Assembly (NCBI RefSeq): GCF_946885855.1
Contig: NZ_CAMPHH010000071.1
Span: 1 to 13,427 of the forward strand
Length of the DNA stretch: 13,427 nucleotides
Direction of reading: 5' to 3'
From: an uncultured Actinotalea sp.
Lineage (GTDB): Bacteria; Actinomycetota; Actinomycetes; Actinomycetales; Cellulomonadaceae
The notes beneath the pieces are model-generated. The model had not been told where the DNA came from and ran no database searches. It was given only the letters and a program-made list of their open reading frames with translations. Both the position numbers and the translations under genes were made by a program. Below, piece by piece: positions 7,204-13,427 of the stretch. Within the stretch, counting starts at the first letter, position 1, and each line of letters opens with the position of its first letter.

Positions 7204-8414
7204 TGAGCCGCCACGAGTCCGTCCCCGCCGTCCAGCGCACCGTCGTCCTCCTCGGGTCCACCGGGTCCATCGGGACGCAGGCGGTCGACGTCCTGCGCGG
7301 CCACCCGGACCGGTTCCAGGTCGTCGGTCTCGCGGCCGGCGGCCGGGACCCCCGCCTCGTGGCCGAGCAGGTGGTGGAGCTCGGCGCCACCACGGTCGCG
7401 GTCGCGGACCCGGCGGCCGGGGTGGCCGTGCTGGAGGCCGTCACCCGGGTCGCCGCCGAACGCGGTGTGGCCGGCCTGGGCGTCGAGCTCCTCACCGGGC
7501 CGGACGCGGCCACGGAGCTGGCGGGCCGGGGGGCCGACGTCGTCCTCAACGGCATCACGGGATCGATCGGCCTCCGCCCGACGCTCGCGGCGCTCGAGGG
7601 CGGGAGCACGCTGGCCCTGGCGAACAAGGAGTCGCTCGTCGTCGGAGGTGCGCTGGTCCGGCGCGCGCAGCGCCGGGCCGACCAGATCGTGCCCGTGGAC
7701 TCCGAGCACTCCGCGATCGCCCAGTGCCTGCGAGCGGGCCGCCGCCAGGAGGTCCGCCGGCTCGTGCTGACCGCGTCCGGCGGCCCCTTCCGGGGCCGCA
7801 CGCGGGACGAGCTGAAGCCGGTCACGGCCCAGGAGGCCCTGGCCCACCCGACGTGGTCGATGGGGCCGGTCGTGACGGTGAACTCGGCGACGCTCATGAA
7901 CAAGGGCCTGGAGCTCATCGAGGCCCACCTGCTCTTCGACGTGCCGGTGGAGGACATCGTCGTGGTGGTGCACCCGCAGTCCGTGGTGCACTCGATGGTG
8001 GAGATGGTCGACGGCTCGACCATCGCGCAGGCCTCGCCCCCGGACATGCGGCTGCCCATCGCGCTCGGCCTGTCGTGGCCGGACCGGCTGGACGCGGTCG
8101 CGCCGGCGTGCGACTGGTCCACGGCGACGAGCTGGACGTTCGAGCCGGTGGACGAGGACGCCTTCGGGGCGCTGCGGCTCGCGCGGGCCGCCGTCGGCGC
8201 GTCCGCGACGCACCCGGCGGTCCTCAACGCGGCGAACGAGGAGTGCGTCGCGGCCTTCCTCGAGGGCCGGATCGGCTTCCTCGACGTCGTCGACACGGTG
8301 GAACGGGTACTCGGCGAGCACACGGGGGCGCCCGGCGACGTCACGCTGGGGGACGTCCTGGACGCCGAGGCGTGGGCCCGCACCCGCGCGCACGAGGTCC
8401 TGGCCCGCCACTGA
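7203..8414 (+). CDS. dxr: 1-deoxy-D-xylulose 5-phosphate reductoisomerase
   Basis: DXR (IspC) converts DXP to 2-C-methyl-D-erythritol 4-phosphate with NADPH and a divalent metal, the committed step of the MEP isoprenoid pathway and the target of fosmidomycin. The 403-residue protein has the NADPH loop G18-STGSIG24, ALANKESLVVGG, the metal ligands D166 and E168 in VDSEHSAIAQC and E237 in NSATLMNKGLELIEAH (spacing as D150, E152 and E231 of E. coli). LTASGGPF, the flexible-loop region HPTWSMGP, HPQSVVHSM and DMRLPIALG are also present. GTG 7203 gives a normal N-terminus about ten residues before the first strand; the nearby ATG at 7195 is out of frame. No Shine-Dalgarno sequence is visible, so a leaderless transcript is possible. 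The usual downstream partners in actinobacteria, the M50 site-2 protease gene and ispG, are not adjacent here. Confidence 0.96.
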   Translation: MSRHESVPAVQRTVVLLGSTGSIGTQAVDVLRGHPDRFQVVGLAAGGRDPRLVAEQVVELGATTVAVADPAAGVAVLEAVTRVAAERGVAGLGVELLTGPDAATELAGRGADVVLNGITGSIGLRPTLAALEGGSTLALANKESLVVGGALVRRAQRRADQIVPVDSEHSAIAQCLRAGRRQEVRRLVLTASGGPFRGRTRDELKPVTAQEALAHPTWSMGPVVTVNSATLMNKGLELIEAHLLFDVPVEDIVVVVHPQSVVHSMVEMVDGSTIAQASPPDMRLPIALGLSWPDRLDAVAPACDWSTATSWTFEPVDEDAFGALRLARAAVGASATHPAVLNAANEECVAAFLEGRIGFLDVVDTVERVLGEHTGAPGDVTLGDVLDAEAWARTRAHEVLARH

Positions 8415-8442
8415 CGGCGCTCGTGGTGGCCGGGAAGCGCCG
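8415..8442. terminator. Hairpin in the dxr / oxidoreductase convergent gap
   Basis: CGGCGCT (8415-8421), starting right after the dxr stop, pairs perfectly with AGCGCCG (8436-8442) across a 14-nt loop. It lies in the 67-base gap between two convergent genes and could end transcription from either side. There is no U-tract and the loop is large, so this is a weak call. Confidence 0.4.
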
Positions 8443-8481
8443 CCCCGGGACGCGTCGGGCGCGCACCGGCCCGCGCACGCC

Positions 8482-9915
8482 TCAGCCCAGGAGCGGTCGG
8501 ACCAGCCGCTCGGCCACGCTCGCCCGTCCTGTCAGCTCCTCCTCGCGGTCAGCGAGGGTCATGGCCCGCAGGCCGGCGTTGACCCCCAGCCACCGCAGGG
8601 GCTCCGGCTCCCACCGCGGCGAGCGGTGGCCGACCCAGGGCAGCCGCGTCAGCTCGGTGTCGCGCCCGGTCAGGAGGTCCGCGAGGGTGCGGCCGGCGAG
8701 GTTGGTCGTCGAGAGACCGTCCCCGACGTACCCGCCGGCCCACGCCAGCCCCGTGCGGCGGTCCCATCCCACCGAGGCGTGCCAGTCCCGCGCGATCGCC
8801 AGCGGGCCGCCCCACCGGTGGGTGACCCGGATGCCCGCAGCCGTCAGGACCGGGAACAGCTCGTGCAGCGTCCGCTCGAGGGCCGCGAAGACCCGGGGGT
8901 CGCGGTCGAAGGCCGGGCGCACGGCGCTGCGCCAGTGGTACGGCGCGCCGCGTCCCCCGAACGCGAGGCGGCCGTCCGCCGTCCGCTGCCCGTAGACGAT
9001 GAGGTGCCGGTGGTCGGAGAAGGTCTCGCGCTCCCGCAGCCCGATGACGTCCCACACCGCCTCGGGCAGCGGCTCGGTCGCGATCATCAGCGAGTAGACG
9101 GGCACGACGGCGCGCCGGGCCCCGGCCAGCCGCGGCGTCCACGCCTCGGTGGCGCGGACCACCGACCGGCAGCGCACCGTGACGCGGGGGCCTCCGCCCG
9201 GTCCCGTCCGTCCGCCGCGGTCCTCGTCCCGGACCGCCTCGACGACGACCCGGCCGGGCTCCACGGACACCGCCCGGCTGCGCTCGGCGAGACGGACGCC
9301 GCGGGCCTCGAGCACACGGGCCAGGCCCCGGGTCAGCCGTGCGGGCTGGAGCGCGGCACAGTCCGGGACGTACGTGCCGCCCCGGACGTCGCTCGCGCCG
9401 AGCCGGGTGCGGGCCGCGTCGGCGTCGAGCAGGTCGACCTCGTCGCCCCACCGGGGACCATCCGCGGCCTCCGCCCGGGCGCGCCCCAGCTGCGGGCCGG
9501 ACCGCGCCACGACGACCGTCCCGCCGTATGCGAGGTCGCAGTCGATCCCCTCGGCGGCGGCGACCCCGGCCACCTCGACCACGGTGTCCCGCATGACCGC
9601 CCGCATGGCGCGGGCCGCGGCCGGGCCGTGCGCGGCGGCGAGCGTCGTCGCGGAGGCGGGGAAGAGCGCGGAGCACCAGCCCCCGTTGCGTCCGCTCGCC
9701 CCGAAGCCGGCGACCTCCTGCTCGACGACCAGGACATCCAGCCCCGGGTCGTGCTCGGTGAGGTAGTACGCCGTCCACAGCCCCGTCAGACCACCCCCGA
9801 CGACCACGACGTCGGCGTCGGTCGGGCCGGTGAGGCCCGGGCGGGGCAGCAGCGCGTCGCCGTCGTCGGCGACCTGGTCCATCCAGAGCGACAGACGCCG
9901 GTACGGGGCGCTCAC
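8482..9915 (-). CDS. FAD-dependent amine oxidoreductase, PuuB-like (DAO family)
   Basis: This 477-residue flavoprotein belongs to the D-amino-acid-oxidase-like FAD family (PF01266). It has the dinucleotide-binding motif VVVVGGGLTG (G40-G45), an acidic E65 for the FAD ribose, and GFGASGRNGGW (70-80), a run typical of gamma-glutamylputrescine oxidase PuuB and its relatives. The FAD-closing C-terminal motif is WAGGYVGDGLSTTN, with Y396. Members oxidise primary or secondary amines to imines or aldehydes with release of hydrogen peroxide. The substrate is inferred from the neighbours to be putrescine, glutamylputrescine or a related amine; sarcosine or another N-methyl amino acid is not excluded. 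The GTG start is 10 bases after the aminotransferase stop with no clear ribosome-binding site, which suggests coupled translation; ATG at residue 12 is an alternative. It is the last gene of the minus-strand operon. Confidence 0.85.
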   Translation of the reverse strand: MSAPYRRLSLWMDQVADDGDALLPRPGLTGPTDADVVVVGGGLTGLWTAYYLTEHDPGLDVLVVEQEVAGFGASGRNGGWCSALFPASATTLAAAHGPAAARAMRAVMRDTVVEVAGVAAAEGIDCDLAYGGTVVVARSGPQLGRARAEAADGPRWGDEVDLLDADAARTRLGASDVRGGTYVPDCAALQPARLTRGLARVLEARGVRLAERSRAVSVEPGRVVVEAVRDEDRGGRTGPGGGPRVTVRCRSVVRATEAWTPRLAGARRAVVPVYSLMIATEPLPEAVWDVIGLRERETFSDHRHLIVYGQRTADGRLAFGGRGAPYHWRSAVRPAFDRDPRVFAALERTLHELFPVLTAAGIRVTHRWGGPLAIARDWHASVGWDRRTGLAWAGGYVGDGLSTTNLAGRTLADLLTGRDTELTRLPWVGHRSPRWEPEPLRWLGVNAGLRAMTLADREEELTGRASVAERLVRPLLG

Positions 9916-9925
9916 CGCCGTGGTG

Positions 9926-11329
9926 TCACAGCTGCGCCCAGGCCCGGGTGAGCACGTCGCGGAGGATCTGCTCGATCTCGTCGAACTCGGCGGGGCCGAT
10001 CGTCAGCGGCGGGGCGAGCTGGATGACGGGGTCGCCGCGGTCGTCGGCGCGGCAGTACAGGCCGGCGTCGAGGAGCGCGTGCGAGAGGAACCCGCGCAGG
10101 AGGCGCTCGCTCTCGTCGTCGTCGAACGTCTCGCGGGTGGCCTGGTCCTTGACGAGCTCGATCCCGTAGAAGTACCCGTCGCCGCGGACGTCCCCGACGA
10201 TCGGCAGGTCGAGCAGCTTCTCCAGCGTGCGGCGGAACACGGGGCCGTTCTCGTGCACGCGCTGCGTCAGCTGCTCGCGCTCGAAGATGTCCAGGTTCGC
10301 CATGGCCACGGCGGCGCTGACCGGGTGCCCCCCGAACGTGTACCCGTGGTAGAAGGTCGTCGTGCCGGTGCGGAACGGCTCGAAGAGGCGGTCCGAGACG
10401 ATCGTCGCGCCGATGGGGGAGTAGCCGGACGTCATCCCCTTCGCGCAGGTGATCATGTCCGGCACGTACCCGTAGTCGTTGCACGCGAAGATCTCGCCGA
10501 TCCGGCCGAACGCGCAGATCACCTCGTCGGAGACGAGGAGGACGTCGTGCTGGTCGCAGATCTCGCGGACGCGCTCGAAGTACCCCGGCGGCGGCGGGAA
10601 GCAGCCGCCCGAGTTCTGCACCGGCTCGAGGAAGACGGCCGCGACCGTCTCAGGTCCCTCGAAGAGGATCGCCTCCTCGATCCGGTCCGCCGCCCAGCGG
10701 CCGAACGCCTTCGGGTCGTCGCGCAGCTCGACGGGGGCCCGGTAGAGGTTGGTGTTCGGCACCTTGTGGGCCCCGGGCACGAGCGGCTCGAAGGCCGCCT
10801 TCATCCCGGGCAGCCCGGTGATCGCCAGCGCGCCCTGCGGCGTGCCGTGGTAGGCCACCGCACGGGAGATCACCTTGTACTTGGTCGGCTGCCCCATGAG
10901 CTTCCAGTACTGCTTGGCCAGCTTCCAGGCGGTCTCGACGGCCTCGCCGCCGCCGGTGGTGAAGAAGACCCGGTTGAGGTCGCCGGGGGCGTGGTGCGCC
11001 AGCCGCTCGGCCAGGTCGATCGCCTGCGGGTGCGCGTAGGACCACAGCGGGAAGAACGCCAGCTCCTGCGCCTGCTGCCGGGCGCGCTCGGCGAGCTCGG
11101 CCCGGCCGTGGCCGGCCTGCACGACGAAGAGACCGGAGAGCCCGTCGATGTACCGCCGGCCCTCGGTGTCCCACACGTGGTGGCCCTGTCCGCGCACCAT
11201 CACCGGGACGTGGCCCTGCTCCCACGTGGAGTGCCGCGTCATGTGGCCCCAGAGGTGGTCCCGCGCGGCCTGCTGGCGGTCGGTGCCCGCCGGTGTGGTC
11301 GAGGCGGTCACGCCCGTGGTCTCGGTCAT
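9926..11329 (-). CDS. Class III PLP aminotransferase, probable polyamine or omega-amine transaminase
   Basis: The 467-residue product is a fold-type I, class III pyridoxal-phosphate aminotransferase. The internal-aldimine lysine is K297 in MITCAKGMTSGY. The PLP-nitrogen aspartate is D268 in LLVSDEVICAFGR, 29 residues before it, and TTGGGEAVETAWKLA is the phosphate-binding stretch. Substrate-side motifs such as FPLWSYAHPQAIDLAERL, YHGTPQGALAITG and FLEPVQNSGGCFPPP resemble putrescine-pyruvate (SpuC) and beta-alanine/omega-amino-acid transaminases rather than acetylornithine aminotransferase. Standing beside an aminobutyraldehyde dehydrogenase, it most likely moves an amino group from putrescine or another diamine to pyruvate or 2-oxoglutarate to give 4-aminobutanal; the exact donor cannot be read from sequence. 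ATG overlaps the regulator's stop (ATGA), with GGGGAA just upstream, so the start is firm. Confidence 0.9.
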   Translation of the reverse strand: MTETTGVTASTTPAGTDRQQAARDHLWGHMTRHSTWEQGHVPVMVRGQGHHVWDTEGRRYIDGLSGLFVVQAGHGRAELAERARQQAQELAFFPLWSYAHPQAIDLAERLAHHAPGDLNRVFFTTGGGEAVETAWKLAKQYWKLMGQPTKYKVISRAVAYHGTPQGALAITGLPGMKAAFEPLVPGAHKVPNTNLYRAPVELRDDPKAFGRWAADRIEEAILFEGPETVAAVFLEPVQNSGGCFPPPPGYFERVREICDQHDVLLVSDEVICAFGRIGEIFACNDYGYVPDMITCAKGMTSGYSPIGATIVSDRLFEPFRTGTTTFYHGYTFGGHPVSAAVAMANLDIFEREQLTQRVHENGPVFRRTLEKLLDLPIVGDVRGDGYFYGIELVKDQATRETFDDDESERLLRGFLSHALLDAGLYCRADDRGDPVIQLAPPLTIGPAEFDEIEQILRDVLTRAWAQL

Positions 11330-11799
11330 CGGGTTCCCCAGTTGTAGAGCTGCTTGCGCAGCTTGAGGTAGACGAAGGTCTCGGTGGTCCGCACACCCGG
11401 GAGCGTGCGGATGTCCTTGTTGAGCACCTGCAGCAGGTGCTCGTCGTCCTCGCAGACGACCTCGACGAGGACGTCGAACGCGCCGGCGGTCACGACGACG
11501 TAGTCGACCTCGGGGATCCCGGCGAGGTGGTCCGCGAGGCCCTGCAGGTCGCCCTCGGCCTTGATGCCGATCATCGCCTGGCGCGAGAACCCCACCTGGA
11601 GGGGATCGGTGACCGCCACGATCTGCACGACACCGGACTCGACGAGGCGCTGCACGCGCTGGCGCACCGCGGCCTCCGAGAGGCCCACGGCCTTGCCGAT
11701 CGCCGCGTACGGCCGCCGGCCGTCCTCCTGGAGCTGCTCGATGATGCCCTTGGAGACGGCGTCGAGGACCACCGGCGGGTGCTTGCGCTGCTCGGCCAT
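11326..11799 (-). CDS. Lrp/AsnC-family transcriptional regulator
   Basis: The 157-residue protein has an N-terminal winged helix-turn-helix (about residues 12-58, with LQEDGRRPYAAIGKAVGLSE and VRQRVQRLVESGVV). A C-terminal RAM/AsnC ligand-binding domain (about 70-145) contains IPEVDYVVVTAGAFDVLVEV and RTLPGVRTTETFVYLK. Such proteins form dimers to octamers and respond to amino acids or related small molecules. It is first in the operon with the aminotransferase and oxidoreductase and diverges from the aldehyde dehydrogenase, so it probably controls this module, activating or repressing according to a pathway amine or amino acid. I chose ATG 11799, with GGGGAA on the minus strand ten bases upstream; an in-frame ATG at 11835 would add twelve Cys/Pro-rich residues not typical of the family. 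Its stop overlaps the next start by four bases. Confidence 0.92.
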   Translation of the reverse strand: MAEQRKHPPVVLDAVSKGIIEQLQEDGRRPYAAIGKAVGLSEAAVRQRVQRLVESGVVQIVAVTDPLQVGFSRQAMIGIKAEGDLQGLADHLAGIPEVDYVVVTAGAFDVLVEVVCEDDEHLLQVLNKDIRTLPGVRTTETFVYLKLRKQLYNWGTR

Positions 11800-11885
11800 G
11801 GGGGCGATGTTCCCCGGACACGGACCGCATTGCAAGCGATTCCGTCGCCCGGGCGCGCTGCGGGCATGGCATCCCGTCGAATCGA

Positions 11886-11915
11886 GGGGTCAGAACTACG
11901 GAAACCGGTGACCCC
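11886..11915. promoter_or_regulatory. Inverted repeat, candidate operator
   Basis: GGGGTCA (11886-11892) and TGACCCC (11909-11915) form a perfect 7+7 bp inverted repeat separated by 16 bp, with arm centres 23 bp (about two helical turns) apart. The right half overlaps the predicted -35 box of the aldehyde dehydrogenase promoter. The layout suits a dimeric regulator sitting on one DNA face; the divergently encoded Lrp/AsnC protein is the natural candidate. The GC-rich arms differ from the AT-rich E. coli Lrp consensus, so another regulator is possible. Confidence 0.5.
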
Positions 11916-11936
11916 GCGGACGGCCTGCGCTACCGT
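11908..11936 (+). promoter_or_regulatory. Predicted promoter of the aldehyde dehydrogenase gene
   Basis: A -35 box GTGACC (11908-11913, with the TGAC core) and a -10 box TACCGT (11931-11936, fitting TANNNT) are separated by an ideal 17 bp. Transcription would start near 11943, giving a leader of about 60 bases before the GTG at 12003. This is the best sigma-70-type promoter I can see in the window. Confidence 0.6.
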
Positions 11937-12002
11937 GCTGCCCATTCCAGAGTCACGACGGCGTGGCCCCAGGGGGACATGCCCTGAGCGTACGGAGGCC
12001 CT

Positions 12003-13427
12003 GTGTCCACCAGCTCCACCACCACCGGTGCCATCGCCCTGCACAACGTCATCGGGGGCAGGACGGTCCCGGCGGCGCAGGGTCGCACCACGGACGTGGT
12101 CGACCCCACCACGGGCGAGGCCTACGCGACCGCGCCCCGGTCCACGGCCGAGGACGTCGACGCGGCCTACGCCGCGGCCGCCGAGGCCTTCCCGGGGTGG
12201 CGGGACTCCACCCCGGCGGAACGGCAGCTCGCGCTCCTGCGCATCGCCGACGCCCTCGAGCGCCGTGCCGAGGAGTTCGTCGCGGTCGAGTCGCGCAACA
12301 CCGGCAAGCCGCTGGCCCTGACGACGACGGACGAGGTCCCGCCGTGCGTGGACCAGTTCCGCTTCTTCGCCGGTGCGGCGCGGGTCCTCGAGGGGTCCAG
12401 TGCCGGGGAGTACATGAAGGGCCACACGTCGTGGATCCGGCGGGAGCCGGTCGGTGTCGTGGGCCAGGTCACGCCGTGGAACTACCCGCTCATGATGGGC
12501 GTGTGGAAGATCGCCCCCGCGCTCGCGGCGGGGAACGCGGTCGTCCTCAAGCCGTCGGACACGACCCCCGCGTCGACGGTGCTCCTCGCCGAGCTCGCGC
12601 AGGAGTTCCTCCCGCCGGGCGTCCTCAACGTCGTCTGCGGCGACCGGGACACGGGCCGGGCGCTCGTCGAGCACCCCCGGCCCGACATGGTCTCGATCAC
12701 CGGGTCGGTCCGGGCGGGCATGGAGGTCGCCGGCTCGGCGGCGCGGGACGTCAAGCGGGTGCACCTCGAGCTCGGTGGCAAGGCCCCCGTCGTCGTGTTC
12801 GCGGACGCCGACGTCGCCGCGGCGGCCGAGGGCATCGCCGGTGCCGGCTACTACAACGCGGGGCAGGACTGCACGGCGGCGACCCGCGTCCTGGTGCACG
12901 CGTCGATCCACGACGACTTCGTGGCCGCGCTCGCCGAGCAGGCCCGAGGGACGCGGACCGGCCGGCCCGAGGAGGACGTCGCCTTCGGCCCCGTGAACAA
13001 CGCGAACCAGCTCGCGCGTGTCATGGGCTTCCTGGAGCGGCTCCCGGACCACGCCACGGTCGTCGCCGGAGGCGGACGCCAGGGCGACGTGGGGTACTTC
13101 CACGAGGCGACCGTCGTCGACGGCCTGCGGCAGGACGACGAGGCGATCCAGACGGAGATCTTCGGCCCGGTCATCACCGTCCAGACCTTCACGGACGAGG
13201 ACGAGGCGATCGCCCTGGCCAACGGAGTGCAGTACGGGCTGTCGAGCTCGGTGTGGACGTCGGACCACGGCACCGCGCTGCGCATGTCGCGGGCGCTCGA
13301 CTTCGGGGTCGTGTGGATCAACACCCACATCCCGTTCGTCGCCGAGATGCCGCACGGCGGCTTCAAGCACTCCGGGTACGGCAAGGACCTGTCGATGTAC
13401 GGGTTCGAGGACTACACGCGGATCAAG
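12003..13427 (+). CDS. patD: Gamma-aminobutyraldehyde dehydrogenase (3' end cut by the window)
   Basis: This NAD-dependent aldehyde dehydrogenase oxidises 4-aminobutanal to GABA, the step after putrescine deamination. The frame runs 475 codons to the last base without a stop; E. coli PatD is 474 residues and the visible end (GYGKDLSMYGFEDYTRIK) matches its C-terminus, so only a few residues are missing. Seen in order: VTPWNYPLMMGVWKIAPALA, LKPSDTTP (cofactor), SITGSVRAGMEVA, the general base E256 in LELGGKAP, the nucleophile C290 in YYNAGQDCTAATR (34 residues later, the same spacing as in E. coli PatD), and EIFGPVITVQTF. GQDCTAATR favours this subfamily over betaine aldehyde dehydrogenase, though overlap in substrates is known. 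GTG start with GGAGG (11994-11998) four bases upstream. Transcribed divergently from the regulator, aminotransferase and oxidase. Confidence 0.88.
   Translation, partial: MSTSSTTTGAIALHNVIGGRTVPAAQGRTTDVVDPTTGEAYATAPRSTAEDVDAAYAAAAEAFPGWRDSTPAERQLALLRIADALERRAEEFVAVESRNTGKPLALTTTDEVPPCVDQFRFFAGAARVLEGSSAGEYMKGHTSWIRREPVGVVGQVTPWNYPLMMGVWKIAPALAAGNAVVLKPSDTTPASTVLLAELAQEFLPPGVLNVVCGDRDTGRALVEHPRPDMVSITGSVRAGMEVAGSAARDVKRVHLELGGKAPVVVFADADVAAAAEGIAGAGYYNAGQDCTAATRVLVHASIHDDFVAALAEQARGTRTGRPEEDVAFGPVNNANQLARVMGFLERLPDHATVVAGGGRQGDVGYFHEATVVDGLRQDDEAIQTEIFGPVITVQTFTDEDEAIALANGVQYGLSSSVWTSDHGTALRMSRALDFGVVWINTHIPFVAEMPHGGFKHSGYGKDLSMYGFEDYTRIK

Noticed and set aside
11800..11835. Longer Lrp/AsnC protein from ATG 11835
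   Set aside because: The added residues are Cys/Pro/Gly-rich and unlike the family, whereas ATG 11799 has a GGGGAA site at acceptable spacing and the normal start before the helix-turn-helix.
8482..13427. Amine-catabolism cluster as a recently acquired mobile island
   Set aside because: There is no integrase, transposase, tRNA, direct-repeat boundary or visible change in composition or codon use relative to the core genes.

Overview
The window is very GC-rich chromosomal DNA with dense genes, frequent GTG starts, ATGA/TGATG overlaps and hairpin terminators that lack U-tracts. Together with the gene order rpsB-tsf-pyrH-frr-cdsA-rlmN, this points to an actinobacterium, probably a Micrococcales member of the Cellulomonas/Actinotalea/Oerskovia type. 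The genus is inferred from gene order and protein flavour, not proven. No rRNA, tRNA, CRISPR array, insertion sequence or phage gene was recognised.

Layout. Positions 1-433 are non-coding: an 11-bp tandem repeat array lies at the left edge, and a strong hairpin abuts the rpsB ribosome-binding site. The plus-strand core block runs from 434 to 6467: ribosomal protein S2 (rpsB), EF-Ts (tsf), UMP kinase (pyrH), ribosome recycling factor (frr), CDP-diacylglycerol synthase (cdsA), the 23S rRNA/tRNA A2503/A37 methylase (rlmN) and a small protein made of DivIVA-type repeats. Hairpins follow rpsB and tsf. From frr onward the genes are packed, with overlapping stop and start codons at frr/cdsA and rlmN/divIVA-like. 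A minus-strand two-helix membrane protein with a bacterial PH domain (6503-7030) converges on this block and diverges from dxr (7203-8414), the second enzyme of the MEP isoprenoid pathway, which may be translated from a leaderless mRNA.

The right part (8482-13427) looks like an amine, probably polyamine, catabolism module. A minus-strand operon reads Lrp/AsnC regulator, class III aminotransferase, PuuB-like FAD oxidoreductase. Diverging from it is a plus-strand gamma-aminobutyraldehyde dehydrogenase gene cut off by the window end. The 203-bp divergent spacer carries a good sigma-70-type promoter for the dehydrogenase, and a 7+7 bp inverted repeat overlaps its -35 box. Either the aminotransferase or the oxidase would generate an amino-aldehyde, and the dehydrogenase would oxidise it to GABA or a related acid. 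The Lrp protein is the obvious local regulator.

Most of the window is conserved core genome. I did not find a clear-cut new system. The best leads are the repeat-built DivIVA-like protein coupled to rlmN, the dyad operator in the divergent spacer, the 11-bp array, and the possible autoregulatory hairpin at rpsB.
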